A stretch of 64,000 bases of DNA from Bacillota bacterium (GTDB lineage: Bacteria > Bacillota > Clostridia > Peptostreptococcales > Anaerovoracaceae): positions 80,009 through 144,008 of the forward strand of contig JAFRIQ010000035.1 in assembly GCA_017432725.1 (NCBI GenBank), given 5' to 3'. Both the position numbers and the translations under genes were made by a program. Positions within the stretch are counted from its first letter, which is position 1. Each line of letters opens with the position of its first letter. This document shows, in pieces, positions 43,041-52,178 of this stretch. The notes below the pieces were generated by a model, which was given only the letters and a program-made list of their open reading frames with translations, did no database searches and had not been told where the DNA came from.

Positions 43041-45686
43041 ATGAAGCTGATCATAGCCGAAAAACCCATGCTGGCCCGCGCCATAGCCGACGCAATAGAC
43101 GGCAGCGCAGTACAGAATAACGGATATACGGAGAAGGGAGAATACGATATAATCTCCGCCTTCGGTCATTTGCTTACCCTGAAAGACCCTGAGGATTACG
43201 ATATAAAGTACAAGAAATGGTCTCTTGATACCCTTCCCATATATTTCGACGACTGGGGGAAAAAGCCCTGCGAAGGAAAAGAGGAAAGACTTGATCAGAT
43301 AGGAAAGCTCATTAAGGACGCCGAGTGCGTCATACACGCAGGCGACCCGGACGACGAAGGTCAGTACCTCATAGACGAGATAATACGCTGGTTCGGATAC
43401 GAAGGTCCCGTATACAGGCTGTCTACGGGGGATACTACGAAAGCAGCCCTCAAGAAAGCCCTCGCCAACATGAAGGACAACAGGGAGTTCGAAAACTCCG
43501 GCTGGTCCGCCCATGCCAGGAGCGTGGCAGATATGATGGTTGGTTACAATTTCAGCAGGTTCTTCACCCTTAAGAATCCCCAGGTGAAAATGCTCACCGT
43601 AGGCCGCGTGCAGACCCCTGCCCTGGGATTGGTGGTCGCCAGAGACATGGCCATAGAAAACCACAAAAAGCAGAGCTATTTCACCGTAAAGGCAAAGATC
43701 GACATAGACGGCAAGGTCCTGGAAGCGGTCTTCGAACCTGCGAAGGACAGCTCCTACCTTACAGACGGAAGGCTCAGTGACGAAAGCTACGTTTCCGGCC
43801 TTACCGAATCCCTGAAGGGAAAAGAACTCAAAGACATTTCCGTCAGCAGGAAGGCGATAACAGAGCAGCCTCCCCTGCCCTTCAACCTTGTAAAACTTCA
43901 GACCTACTGCTCGGGCAAATTCGGATACGATCCTTCCAAGACACTGGAGATAACCCAGCGCCTAAGAGACGAGCACAACGCCATAACCTACAACCGTTCT
44001 GACTGCCAGTACCTCTCGGAAGAGCAGTACAAGGAAGCTCCCGCCACCGTTGCCCAGGTCATGGACAATCTGAAAAACGATCCCGCCGGTCGCATATTCG
44101 GAAGTCTGCCCATAGACCTTAAGCTCCACAGCAAGGCTTTCGACGACGATAACATCACGGCCCACACGGCCATAATACCCCAGAACAGACGTTTCGACGT
44201 TTCCAAGCTTTCCGAAGAAGAGCGGAACGTGTACCTGGCCATAATGAAATATTTCATAGCCCAGTTCCTGCCCCCTGCGAAAAAGGAAAGAAGCAATCTC
44301 GAGGCAGCTATAGAAGGCGGGATGCTGAAAGCCGTCTCCACAAAGATACTATCCCCCGGATACATGCAGCTCATAAGGCCCGAGAAAAACAAGGACGACG
44401 AGGACGAGGAAGAGAGCGAAAACGATCTCAGTCTCATAGAACCGGGGACCTATGACGGAAAATGCACAGATGCATGGTCTGAGGCAAAAGAGACCAAGGC
44501 TCCGTCAAGATACACGAAAGCCACTCTCAACGAGGATATGACCAGGATTGCGAAGTACGTCACCGATCCCAAGGCAAAGGAACTGCTCCTGGCAAAGGAC
44601 AAGGACAAGAAGGGAGAAAACGGCAGCATAGGGACATCCGCTACGAGGTCCGGGATCATAGACACCCTGGAGCAGAGAGGATATATAGTCTCCAAGGGAA
44701 AGAGCATACAGTCCACAGGCTTCGGACGGGAGCTTTACAGGATACTTCCGGAAGAACTCAAGAAACCGGATATGACCGGATACTGGTGGGCAGTACAGGA
44801 AGAGATACAGGACGGGCAGGTGCCCTGGACCGATCTTACGGACTCAGTGCTGGAGATGATAAAAAACGTCGTCTCCGGAGAATACCCAACCGTTGACGCC
44901 TATCTGGTGCCCGAGACCTTAAGGCGAGGGAAAATAAGCTACGGAAACTGCCCGAGATGCGGTGAACCCGTCATAGAAGGAGAAAGAGGTTTCGGCTGCA
45001 GCGGATACAAAAAAGGCTGCAGGTTCGTTATCTGGAAAAAGGCCCCCTCGGGAATGATGCAGAAGACTACCGTGACAGGCGATATGGTACACCAGTGGCT
45101 GTCCGGAGAATGGACCGAAGAAATACGCAAAACGCCGGACGGCGAAGAGATAAGAACGGGCAAAAAAAGAAGCGCAAATACGGTGGCCGTCAAGAAGCTC
45201 TATTCCGAAAGCAAGAAGAGCACCTATTCCGGTATGGTATATATAACGGACGACGGAAACAAAAATCACAGCGCCGGCTTCGGGATACAGGAACTCGTAA
45301 AGGAAGAACCCAAAGTCCTGGGCAAATGCCCCCGCTGCGGAAGAGACGTAGTCGAGACGAAGAACGGCTACGGCTGCTCGGGATACAAAGACGGCTGCAA
45401 GTTCATAATATGGAAGGACCCCAACCAGAAGTTCCTTTCAAAGGTGTCTTTCACAAAGACAGACGCGAAGAACTTCCTTGCCGGGAAGATCGTCAAGAAG
45501 AATAAACTCGTCGATAAAAAGGGGCGGGAATTCAGCGCAATGCTGATTATGGAAGAAACTCCGGACAATCCCTACGGTCCCGTATTCAGAGTACTGGAAG
45601 GCACCGTTGAAGCCAAGGAAGGCAGCCCGGAAGATATACGCATAGATACCGTTCCCATGCCTGGAACGGGAAAGGATAATGAGTGA
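43041..45686 (+). CDS. topB: DNA topoisomerase III (type IA)
   Basis: This 881-residue enzyme relaxes or decatenates DNA through a 5'-phosphotyrosyl link. The Toprim domain shows IIAEKPMLARAIADAI and GDPDDEG (101-107); the active tyrosine is Y317 in AITYNRSD. Metal-site and core motifs include VGRVQTPALGLVV. An acidic stretch (~residues 451-463) interrupts the core. The C-terminus has two topoisomerase zinc-finger-like repeats, CPRCGEPVIEGERGFGCSGY and CPRCGRDVVETKNGYGCSGY, each followed by KxGCxFxIWK. It is longer than plasmid or proteobacterial TopB (~650-730) because of these repeats. It overlaps the MATE gene by 8 bp. Confidence 0.95.
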   Translation: MKLIIAEKPMLARAIADAIDGSAVQNNGYTEKGEYDIISAFGHLLTLKDPEDYDIKYKKWSLDTLPIYFDDWGKKPCEGKEERLDQIGKLIKDAECVIHAGDPDDEGQYLIDEIIRWFGYEGPVYRLSTGDTTKAALKKALANMKDNREFENSGWSAHARSVADMMVGYNFSRFFTLKNPQVKMLTVGRVQTPALGLVVARDMAIENHKKQSYFTVKAKIDIDGKVLEAVFEPAKDSSYLTDGRLSDESYVSGLTESLKGKELKDISVSRKAITEQPPLPFNLVKLQTYCSGKFGYDPSKTLEITQRLRDEHNAITYNRSDCQYLSEEQYKEAPATVAQVMDNLKNDPAGRIFGSLPIDLKLHSKAFDDDNITAHTAIIPQNRRFDVSKLSEEERNVYLAIMKYFIAQFLPPAKKERSNLEAAIEGGMLKAVSTKILSPGYMQLIRPEKNKDDEDEEESENDLSLIEPGTYDGKCTDAWSEAKETKAPSRYTKATLNEDMTRIAKYVTDPKAKELLLAKDKDKKGENGSIGTSATRSGIIDTLEQRGYIVSKGKSIQSTGFGRELYRILPEELKKPDMTGYWWAVQEEIQDGQVPWTDLTDSVLEMIKNVVSGEYPTVDAYLVPETLRRGKISYGNCPRCGEPVIEGERGFGCSGYKKGCRFVIWKKAPSGMMQKTTVTGDMVHQWLSGEWTEEIRKTPDGEEIRTGKKRSANTVAVKKLYSESKKSTYSGMVYITDDGNKNHSAGFGIQELVKEEPKVLGKCPRCGRDVVETKNGYGCSGYKDGCKFIIWKDPNQKFLSKVSFTKTDAKNFLAGKIVKKNKLVDKKGREFSAMLIMEETPDNPYGPVFRVLEGTVEAKEGSPEDIRIDTVPMPGTGKDNE

Positions 45687-47052
45687 TATGGAAAAAGATC
45701 AGCAGATGCTTCTTAGGGATCTTACCCAGGGAAGCATAATAAAGAACATATTCGTATACGCATGGCCCCTGCTCATAGCAAACTCCCTGCAGGCCATATA
45801 CAACATAGTCGATATGCTCGTGGTAGGCCGCGTGGAAGGCCAGATTGGACTCGCCGCAGTATCTGTAGGCGCAGACCTTCTGTTCCTGGTCATGGCCCTA
45901 ATAATGGGCTTTGCCAGCGCCGGGCAGGTGCTCATCGCCCAGGCAACAGGAGCAGGAGAAACAGGCAGGATAAAAAAGCTCATAGGGAACCTTTATTCCG
46001 TGAGCCTTATCATCTCCCTCGTTATGGGGGTGATATGTCTCTTCGCCGACGACTGGTTTCTCAGGATACTCAACACGCCCGCAAGCGCCTACGAAGACGC
46101 GAAGAAGTACTTCCTCACCTGTTCAGTGGGAGGCATACTTTTCATGGCGGGATACAACTCCACCTGCGCTATCTTAAGAGGCATGGGCAATTCGAAGCAG
46201 CCCTGCATATTCATCGCCATAGCGTCGATAATAAACATCGTGCTCGATATAGCTTTCGTCAAATACCTGGGTATGGGCCCCTTCGGTGCGGCTCTTGCGA
46301 CAGTCATAGGACAGGCAGTATCCTTCATTACGGCTATCATCTACCTTTACAGGCACAGAGACAGGTTCGGATTCGATTTCAAACGTTCAAGTTTCGCCAT
46401 TGACCCCAGCACTCTTCGGTCTCTTCTTAAACTCGGCATACCTATGTCCATACAGACCGCCTCTGTCAGCGCATCAAAGCTTATACTGGCAGCGTGGATC
46501 AACGCCTGCGGAGTTGTATACACGGCCCTGGCCGGTATATACAACAAGGTAGGTATGATGATCAATATACTGAGCAGCTCCCTGACCATTGCCGGAGGAA
46601 CCATAGTGGGTCAGAACATAGGCGCGGGCAAATACGAAAGAGTCAGGAAGACCATACATTACGTCTTCTTCCTGTCCGTGCTCATTGCGGGTGCCTTTAC
46701 AGCTGTGGTGCTTCTTTACCCCACGGCCATGTTCGAACTGTTCACGGAGGACGCGGAAGTAATAGCTACGTCATCCATACTAATAATCCCCTTCGTGGTA
46801 AGCTTCGCAGGAGTCGCGGGAAGAAGCTATGCCTTCTCTCTCATCAACGGCTCGGGAAACAGCAAACTGAACCTCATCGTAGCCATCATAGACGGTATAA
46901 TCGCAAGGATAGCCTTCGCGTATTACCTGGGATTCGTCAGAGGACTTGCCGCACAGGGTTTCTGGCTGGGCGACGGCATAGCGGGAAACATTCCGCTGAT
47001 AATAGGAGTCGTCTTCTACCTGTCGAAAAAATGGCAGAAAAGAAGCTACTAG
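45679..47052 (+). CDS. MATE family efflux transporter
   Basis: This 457-residue integral membrane protein has 12 predicted helices in two related halves, typical of MATE exporters. Landmarks are AWPLLIANSLQAIYNIVDML, GFASAGQVLIAQATGAG, and the repeated-half segment IAGGTIVGQNIGAGKYE. It probably exports cationic compounds in exchange for Na+ or H+. It begins 8 bp inside topB (ATGAGTGATATG, with GAAAGGATA upstream); an alternative ATG lies at 45688. The substrate is unknown, and the pairing with topB is likely only co-transcription. Confidence 0.92.
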   Translation: MSDMEKDQQMLLRDLTQGSIIKNIFVYAWPLLIANSLQAIYNIVDMLVVGRVEGQIGLAAVSVGADLLFLVMALIMGFASAGQVLIAQATGAGETGRIKKLIGNLYSVSLIISLVMGVICLFADDWFLRILNTPASAYEDAKKYFLTCSVGGILFMAGYNSTCAILRGMGNSKQPCIFIAIASIINIVLDIAFVKYLGMGPFGAALATVIGQAVSFITAIIYLYRHRDRFGFDFKRSSFAIDPSTLRSLLKLGIPMSIQTASVSASKLILAAWINACGVVYTALAGIYNKVGMMINILSSSLTIAGGTIVGQNIGAGKYERVRKTIHYVFFLSVLIAGAFTAVVLLYPTAMFELFTEDAEVIATSSILIIPFVVSFAGVAGRSYAFSLINGSGNSKLNLIVAIIDGIIARIAFAYYLGFVRGLAAQGFWLGDGIAGNIPLIIGVVFYLSKKWQKRSY

Positions 47053-47059
47053 AATATGA

Positions 47060-47089
47060 AACGCAGCGCCGAAAAGGCGCTGCGTTTTT
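47060..47089 (+). terminator. Intrinsic terminator of topB-MATE
   Basis: An 11-bp stem (47060-47070 with 47076-47086, AACGCAGCGCC) has a GAAAA loop and is followed by TTTTT. Confidence 0.92.
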
Positions 47090-47111
47090 CATTGCAATTA
47101 AGCGATATTCT

Positions 47112-47603
47112 CTAGAGGGCATCCACCCAGGCCTTCACATCCTCGGGGCTTGCGTTCGTGAGCAGCTTATCGTCGAGCCATGTGACCTTGTCCGCATCCT
47201 TCGTGTGCTCTTTTGCAAAGGCTATGGACTTGCCTGAATTGCTTCCACCTGAGGTGCAGAAGAACACTACCGTCTTTCCCGCCAGCTTCAGGCTGTCCAG
47301 GAAACTCTGCACTATAGCGGGATAGACACCGTACCAGATGGGGAAACCTACGAAGTACACGTCGTACTTTCCTGGGCAGTGAGCCTTCTTCAGAAGTTCC
47401 GGCCTGATGGTAGGATCCTTGAACTCTCTGTTGCAGCGGCTGTCAGGCACTCTCCAGTCAAGATCCGCATCCGTATAAGGCTCCTTTGCCTGTATCTCGA
47501 AGAGTTTTCCGTCAGTTGCTGCCGCTACCTTTTCGGCAGCTTCCTTTGTAACGCCTTTGGTGGAGAAATATGCCACCAGAGCTTTCTTTTCACTAAAATC
47601 CAT
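47112..47603 (-). CDS. Flavodoxin
   Basis: This 163-residue FMN protein starts at the ATG at 47603 behind CAGGAGGTAAAGTT; an in-frame ATG at 47642 has no ribosome site. The phosphate loop is LVAYFSTKGVTKEAA. The ring-binding segments are VGFPIWYGVYPAIVQSFLD and FFCTSGGSNSGKS, typical of the Firmicute flavodoxin group also seen in small NADPH-quinone-type proteins. It lies 30 bp after the membrane phosphoesterase and is probably in the same transcript. Confidence 0.92.
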   Translation of the reverse strand: MDFSEKKALVAYFSTKGVTKEAAEKVAAATDGKLFEIQAKEPYTDADLDWRVPDSRCNREFKDPTIRPELLKKAHCPGKYDVYFVGFPIWYGVYPAIVQSFLDSLKLAGKTVVFFCTSGGSNSGKSIAFAKEHTKDADKVTWLDDKLLTNASPEDVKAWVDAL

Positions 47604-47632
47604 AACTTTACCTCCTGAATATATTTTATTAA

Positions 47633-49330
47633 CTATTTCCACGTACCGTCTTCATATATATCGATCTCGCTTCCGTAATCCTTGTCCGCGAAGGGATTGA
47701 CTACGGGAACGGGCAGTCCCTTGGAATCGAGATAAACGCATCTCTGGAGTCCCTTCTTAAGATCCGCGTTCACGAAGAGCCCTATATGGCTGCTCCTGTC
47801 GGAATCGGATTCCGGCTGGGTATATCCCGGCTTGCTTACCATGAGATTGGGGAAATTGAAATCCGTAAGGTATCCGCTGTAGGTCCCTTCCGCATATTTC
47901 GGATTGTATACCAGGGATTCTCCCGGAGTCACAAGCCCCGGCTCGAATATGAGAACTTCGTGCTGATGCCCGCAGACGGACATATCTATATCCATATCGT
48001 TGAGACGCTTCGTCATCTCGTCTTTGATATATTCGTGATTATGTCTGTAATTGACGTATACGATGGGGATATGGCAGATGGCCATGCGGTACCCTGCTTC
48101 TCTGAAGGCGCCTTTCTCTATTTCCTCATCGATAAAGATCAGCTGATCTTCCCTGTAGCTGTCGAAATCAGCAGTTCCATAGTATTCCCACCAGTCGTCT
48201 TCATGGTCTTCCCCTAGATCGAGGACGAGAGCGTACAGTTCTCCCATCCTGACGTAATAGTAGAAGTCCTGGTCCTTGCTTCCCACGAACATGTAAAGGT
48301 CGTCGGAATAGGCTCCCTTCACTTCGTGGTTGCCCCTTGCATATATGACAGGGACTTCTCCTCCGGTCATTGCAGAAGCCAGTTCGCTGGCGTAATTGGC
48401 ATCAGCATAGGTCTCGACGTCTGAGACCATATCGCCTACCAGCACCAGGAAATCGAATCCGCCGGCATTTTCCGCCGTTCTCACGGCGGCCTTCTTGTTC
48501 ATATGGATATCTGAAAGGTTCAGATACTGCACCCCGTCGGAAAAATCAGGCGCATGGAAAGCTACTGTCTTTGAGATCACCTTTCCGAGGAAACCTCCGA
48601 AGGGCCCTCTGTATATGACTTTCTGCACGTGGATATCGTAGGAACCGGCCTCGTCGAGCACGTACATCGGAACGCAGACTTTATGTATCTTTCCGCTCTT
48701 CTGGCTTCCGGAATAAAGGTCGTAATACTCTTCCCCTCCGATGCTTACCCAGCCCAGCGAATCAGCGCTGCTGGAAAAGACTATCTGATACTCGTCTTCC
48801 ACCGCATATACCACCGGATCGCAGGAAATACCGTTCAGGGAAAAGCCCGTGAGATACAGACCTGCGGCAAGTATGGCAAGGAAAAGACAGACGCATCTGA
48901 AGGCTTTCTTTTCGGCAAGTTTTTTCCCAGGATAGGCAAAGAGCAGCCAGGCAAGAAGTCCTATGGCAGCCGTGATGCCCAGCGCTTTGAAAAGATAAGG
49001 CCACACGAAACGCAGATAGTCCCTGGCTCCGAGGATCACTATAGCTGCGATGACTCCCAGGAACAGAAGTCCCAGAACGAAATATACGATGGGCCATATC
49101 TTCCACTTCTTCGAGAAGATGACAAATAAAAGATCCGAGAGAGCGATGACCGCAAAGAAAATGCAGATGTATACGGGCAGGTAGTACAAAAGCTCGTTCG
49201 CCCCGTTCGTATAGCCCAGAGTTTTGCTTATACCGCTCCAGCAGGGTCTAAGAGAAAAGAACATAAGAAGATCGAATACCGTAAGGATAAGCCCCGCGAT
49301 ACCGATACCTTTTTTAGCTTTGTCGTTCAT
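47633..49330 (-). CDS. Membrane-anchored calcineurin-like metallophosphoesterase
   Basis: This 565-residue protein starts at 49330 behind CTGGAGGTTTTTCT. About five N-terminal helices (to ~residue 165) are followed by an external metallophosphoesterase domain. Metal ligands are complete: YLNLSDIHMN (DxH), VLVGDMVSD (GD), YARGNHEV (GNHE), ICHIPIVYVN (H) and VCGHQHEV (GHxH). It should hydrolyse a phosphoester outside the cell or at the membrane; the substrate is unknown. A flavodoxin gene follows 30 bp downstream. Confidence 0.88.
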   Translation of the reverse strand: MNDKAKKGIGIAGLILTVFDLLMFFSLRPCWSGISKTLGYTNGANELLYYLPVYICIFFAVIALSDLLFVIFSKKWKIWPIVYFVLGLLFLGVIAAIVILGARDYLRFVWPYLFKALGITAAIGLLAWLLFAYPGKKLAEKKAFRCVCLFLAILAAGLYLTGFSLNGISCDPVVYAVEDEYQIVFSSSADSLGWVSIGGEEYYDLYSGSQKSGKIHKVCVPMYVLDEAGSYDIHVQKVIYRGPFGGFLGKVISKTVAFHAPDFSDGVQYLNLSDIHMNKKAAVRTAENAGGFDFLVLVGDMVSDVETYADANYASELASAMTGGEVPVIYARGNHEVKGAYSDDLYMFVGSKDQDFYYYVRMGELYALVLDLGEDHEDDWWEYYGTADFDSYREDQLIFIDEEIEKGAFREAGYRMAICHIPIVYVNYRHNHEYIKDEMTKRLNDMDIDMSVCGHQHEVLIFEPGLVTPGESLVYNPKYAEGTYSGYLTDFNFPNLMVSKPGYTQPESDSDRSSHIGLFVNADLKKGLQRCVYLDSKGLPVPVVNPFADKDYGSEIDIYEDGTWK

Positions 49331-49361
49331 AGAAAAACCTCCAGAGATTGACCTCATTCAT

Positions 49362-49370
49362 ATTTTACCA
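49362..49370 (-). promoter_or_regulatory. Extended -10 promoter of the phosphoesterase gene
   Basis: TGGTAAAAT on the minus strand predicts a ~25-base leader containing the GGAGG ribosome site. Confidence 0.5.
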
Positions 49371-49406
49371 CAAAGCATATATATGTGCACATTGGACCGG
49401 AGAAGC

Positions 49407-49440
49407 AAAAAAAAACGGGAACGGCATTTGCCGTTCCCGT
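49407..49440 (-). terminator. Intrinsic terminator of the clostripain gene
   Basis: A perfect 11-bp stem (49430-49440 with 49415-49425, ACGGGAACGGC) has a 4-base loop and is followed by T9 on the minus strand. Confidence 0.94.
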
Positions 49441-49460
49441 CCGATCCGTATATGTATTTT

Positions 49461-52031
49461 CTAGTGAGGTACGACCGGAGTCCAATACTCCTGACCGAAT
49501 ATGTCTGTGAATACGTAGCTGGCCTGAGCTGCTTCCTGCCTCGGAAGATATACGTCGCTTACGACGAGACCTCCGTTGACGATGATCTCATCGCCCATCA
49601 TGTGAGTGGAACTGTAGTTGCCCTCATAGTCATAATAGTCGCAGAGGAAATCGATCCTGTCTTCATCCTTGATCTCCACAAGGTTCTTCGCTATGGCTTC
49701 GATACCGTCCTGAGAATAATCGAAGCAGGCGCCTGCAACAGTGCCCAGCGGATTATCGTTGTCGAATACTATAAGGAGGTTGACCCTGTCTCCGTTGAGA
49801 AGAGCCGGCACCCTGCCGAAGATGGCATTGTTGGTACCGTCATCCAGGGCATCCATATAGTAGTACGCCACCGGCTGATAGTTGATGGCGATCCAGGCTC
49901 CGTCGTAGGCTCCCATGAGCTGTCCATCTTCCGTGATGTCGTAGATATTGTCAAGTCCAAGATCTATGAATCCTTCCCCGTCGTCATAGAATACGTTGAG
50001 GCAGAGATTCCTTACAAGGCTCCACTGGTTTCCTGAGAGCTTCATGGAAAGACCGTTTGCGCCCTGAGTCCAGATGAGCTTGCTTGCGTCGAAACTGTTG
50101 CTTCTGACTATGTCAGCAGCCTCCTTGGTGGAGAGCACAGACCTGTCGGAAAGCAGGGACTCGAGAAGTGTTCCTATGAGCTGTTCCATCTCGTCGGATC
50201 CCATGGGGCTGTAGCCCTGTGAAGAACCCTGAGAAGAGCTTCCTCCGCTGTAACCCGAGAAGAGTTCTTCGAGAATGGAAGATCCGCCTCCGGTGCTGCC
50301 CGGATAAATGTTTTGCTGTACGCCCTGTCCGGAGGAAACCACACCAGCGAAAGTCTGGATACATCTTGAGTATTCGTCGTCAATACCTATTGCCTCATAG
50401 GTGCTTACAGCCGTCTTCACGCTGGAAGACTTCTTGTACGGGAAGTATATGGAAAGTCCGTAGGCATTGCTCATGTTGCTGGATACTCTGTTGTACTTGA
50501 CAGCGCCCAGTATGGCCCTGGCCAGTTCGGAACCTTCCGCCGTATTCATATTGAGAGCCAGGTTCACAAGGTCTACCTGGTCTATATTCTGGGTAGAGAA
50601 TTCTCTCGTGGTAGCTCTTGCATTCGCCACGGTGTTGTAATCCGATTTGATGAGAGCGGAAGTAGTGGTAGCGAAGCTCTTGAGTTCTTTCGGCATAGTT
50701 GCGGAAAGCTCGGCGAGGTCGACCACAGAAAGAGTCGCCTTCTGGCTCGGCACCTGCTTTGCGCAGGATTCGATGAATCCGTCGACTATCTCTTTTCCAA
50801 GCTGCAGAGTGGAGATGGAAGTGTTGCGGCAAAGGCTTGTGAGCCAGTCGGTATAGTACCAGCCGTATCCGGCTTCAACTTCCTCGGATGCGATCATATA
50901 GTCTGCATATTCTGAAAGCATGAGACCCGTTTCGGCAGTCGCCATAAGGCAGGCGTCGAAACCTACGAAGTCGAACTTGACTCCGGCATCCTTTAGTGCC
51001 TGGTTGATGCCTGCAAGGCCCATGGTCCCTCTCTGGGTGAATTTCTCGTCATATCCGTATCCCGCAAGAGAACCGGAACCGTGATCCCAGAGTATGAGCT
51101 GATATCTGCTGGCGGGATAGGTCTCCGCACAGTCTTTGATGAACGCTGAGAGCGTCGCGGGATCGGTCATGCACTTGTTGCCTTCGTCCTTGGAAAGGAA
51201 TCCGATCTGCCCGCCGTCCATGACCTTTATGATCTGGTTGGTCTTGGATGACAGTACGTCGTTCATCCATCTTGTCGTACCGCCGGTATAGACGATGACG
51301 TTGACCTTGTCGGAATATTCCGCATTGAGCATCTCTACTATGTCAGATGTCCCGAGTCCTGATCTTGACTCAAGATCGGCGCCGCACATGTATACCATGA
51401 GCGTTACCGTATCCCTGCCGTTTCCGGTGATCTTGGTGAACTTGTCTCTTGCTCCTTTGGCGACGGTGTTATCCAGCTTGCCTGAATTGTTGTTCTGCGA
51501 CCAGCCGCCTGATATGGTCGAAGCGTTGATAGTCTCAGTCACCGTGTTGTAGTTGAACGGTATCTCTATCTCACTCTGGGAACCCGGCGTCACGGGCTGA
51601 TCGTTGCCTCCGTTGTTGTTATTGTTGGGCTGGTTTCCGGAACCCGGGAACAGGTTTCCGAAAACGAAACTGATGACGAAATAGATGATCAGCGCGATGA
51701 TCAGATATCTGAAGAATTTTCCTCCGAACAGACCTCCTCTGTTTCCTGAGTATCCTCCTCCGGTATATCCTCTTTCGGTCTGCTGGCCGGTCTGAAAGGT
51801 ATCGCCTTTCCCGCCTGTGGTAGACCTGCGGAAGCTGACGCTTTCTCTGACGTCGTCTCTTTTCTGCTGTCCCTGCGAGGAAGAGCTGTGCTGGCTGCTT
51901 CCCTGGGGCTTTGCCGTCGGACGGCCCGCATATCCGCCCTGCTTGCCTACAGGACCCGTACCGAGGTCTTCGCCTCTTTTGGATACGTCTTTACCTTCTC
52001 CGACGATGTTTCTTTTTCTGCCTTGTGGCAT
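49461..52031 (-). CDS. Clostripain-family cysteine peptidase (C11), membrane-anchored
   Basis: The 856-residue protein has a ~105-residue low-complexity cytoplasmic head rich in Gly, Ser, Gln and Arg, one membrane helix (~107-127, FRYLIIALIIYFVISFVFG), a Gly/Asn-rich external linker (131-150), and then the C11 peptidase domain. The catalytic dyad is H317 in LILWDHGSGS and C361 in VGFDACLMATAE; TVTLMVYMCGADLES marks the fold start. A C-terminal ~200-residue domain of unknown type follows. C11 enzymes cut after basic residues and usually self-process. The start at 52031 follows CCGGGAGGAAAAACCC. Targets are not evident. Confidence 0.92.
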   Translation of the reverse strand: MPQGRKRNIVGEGKDVSKRGEDLGTGPVGKQGGYAGRPTAKPQGSSQHSSSSQGQQKRDDVRESVSFRRSTTGGKGDTFQTGQQTERGYTGGGYSGNRGGLFGGKFFRYLIIALIIYFVISFVFGNLFPGSGNQPNNNNNGGNDQPVTPGSQSEIEIPFNYNTVTETINASTISGGWSQNNNSGKLDNTVAKGARDKFTKITGNGRDTVTLMVYMCGADLESRSGLGTSDIVEMLNAEYSDKVNVIVYTGGTTRWMNDVLSSKTNQIIKVMDGGQIGFLSKDEGNKCMTDPATLSAFIKDCAETYPASRYQLILWDHGSGSLAGYGYDEKFTQRGTMGLAGINQALKDAGVKFDFVGFDACLMATAETGLMLSEYADYMIASEEVEAGYGWYYTDWLTSLCRNTSISTLQLGKEIVDGFIESCAKQVPSQKATLSVVDLAELSATMPKELKSFATTTSALIKSDYNTVANARATTREFSTQNIDQVDLVNLALNMNTAEGSELARAILGAVKYNRVSSNMSNAYGLSIYFPYKKSSSVKTAVSTYEAIGIDDEYSRCIQTFAGVVSSGQGVQQNIYPGSTGGGSSILEELFSGYSGGSSSQGSSQGYSPMGSDEMEQLIGTLLESLLSDRSVLSTKEAADIVRSNSFDASKLIWTQGANGLSMKLSGNQWSLVRNLCLNVFYDDGEGFIDLGLDNIYDITEDGQLMGAYDGAWIAINYQPVAYYYMDALDDGTNNAIFGRVPALLNGDRVNLLIVFDNDNPLGTVAGACFDYSQDGIEAIAKNLVEIKDEDRIDFLCDYYDYEGNYSSTHMMGDEIIVNGGLVVSDVYLPRQEAAQASYVFTDIFGQEYWTPVVPH

Positions 52032-52130
52032 GGGTTTTTCCTCCCGGTATAAACCTCAATAGAAAACTGCTTATTTAAAAATACACACATAAATATATCA
52101 TTTTTTTACCTTCAATGATATATCCATATT

Positions 52131-52163
52131 AATAAAACCCCCCTCAGACAGTTCTGAGAGGGG
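52131..52163 (-). terminator. Intrinsic terminator of the HAD-gdhA-MATE operon
   Basis: On the minus strand CCCCTCTCAGA (52153-52163) pairs with TCTGAGGGG (about 52140-52148, with a small bulge), followed by TTTTATT. Confidence 0.8.
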
Positions 52164-52178
52164 CTTTTATCAGAAATT

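Noticed and set aside
42935-43120. Small plus-strand open frame before and overlapping topB, with AAAGG before its ATG
   Set aside because: It overlaps the topB promoter and coding start in another frame, and its product is low in recognisable structure; topB has its own good start.
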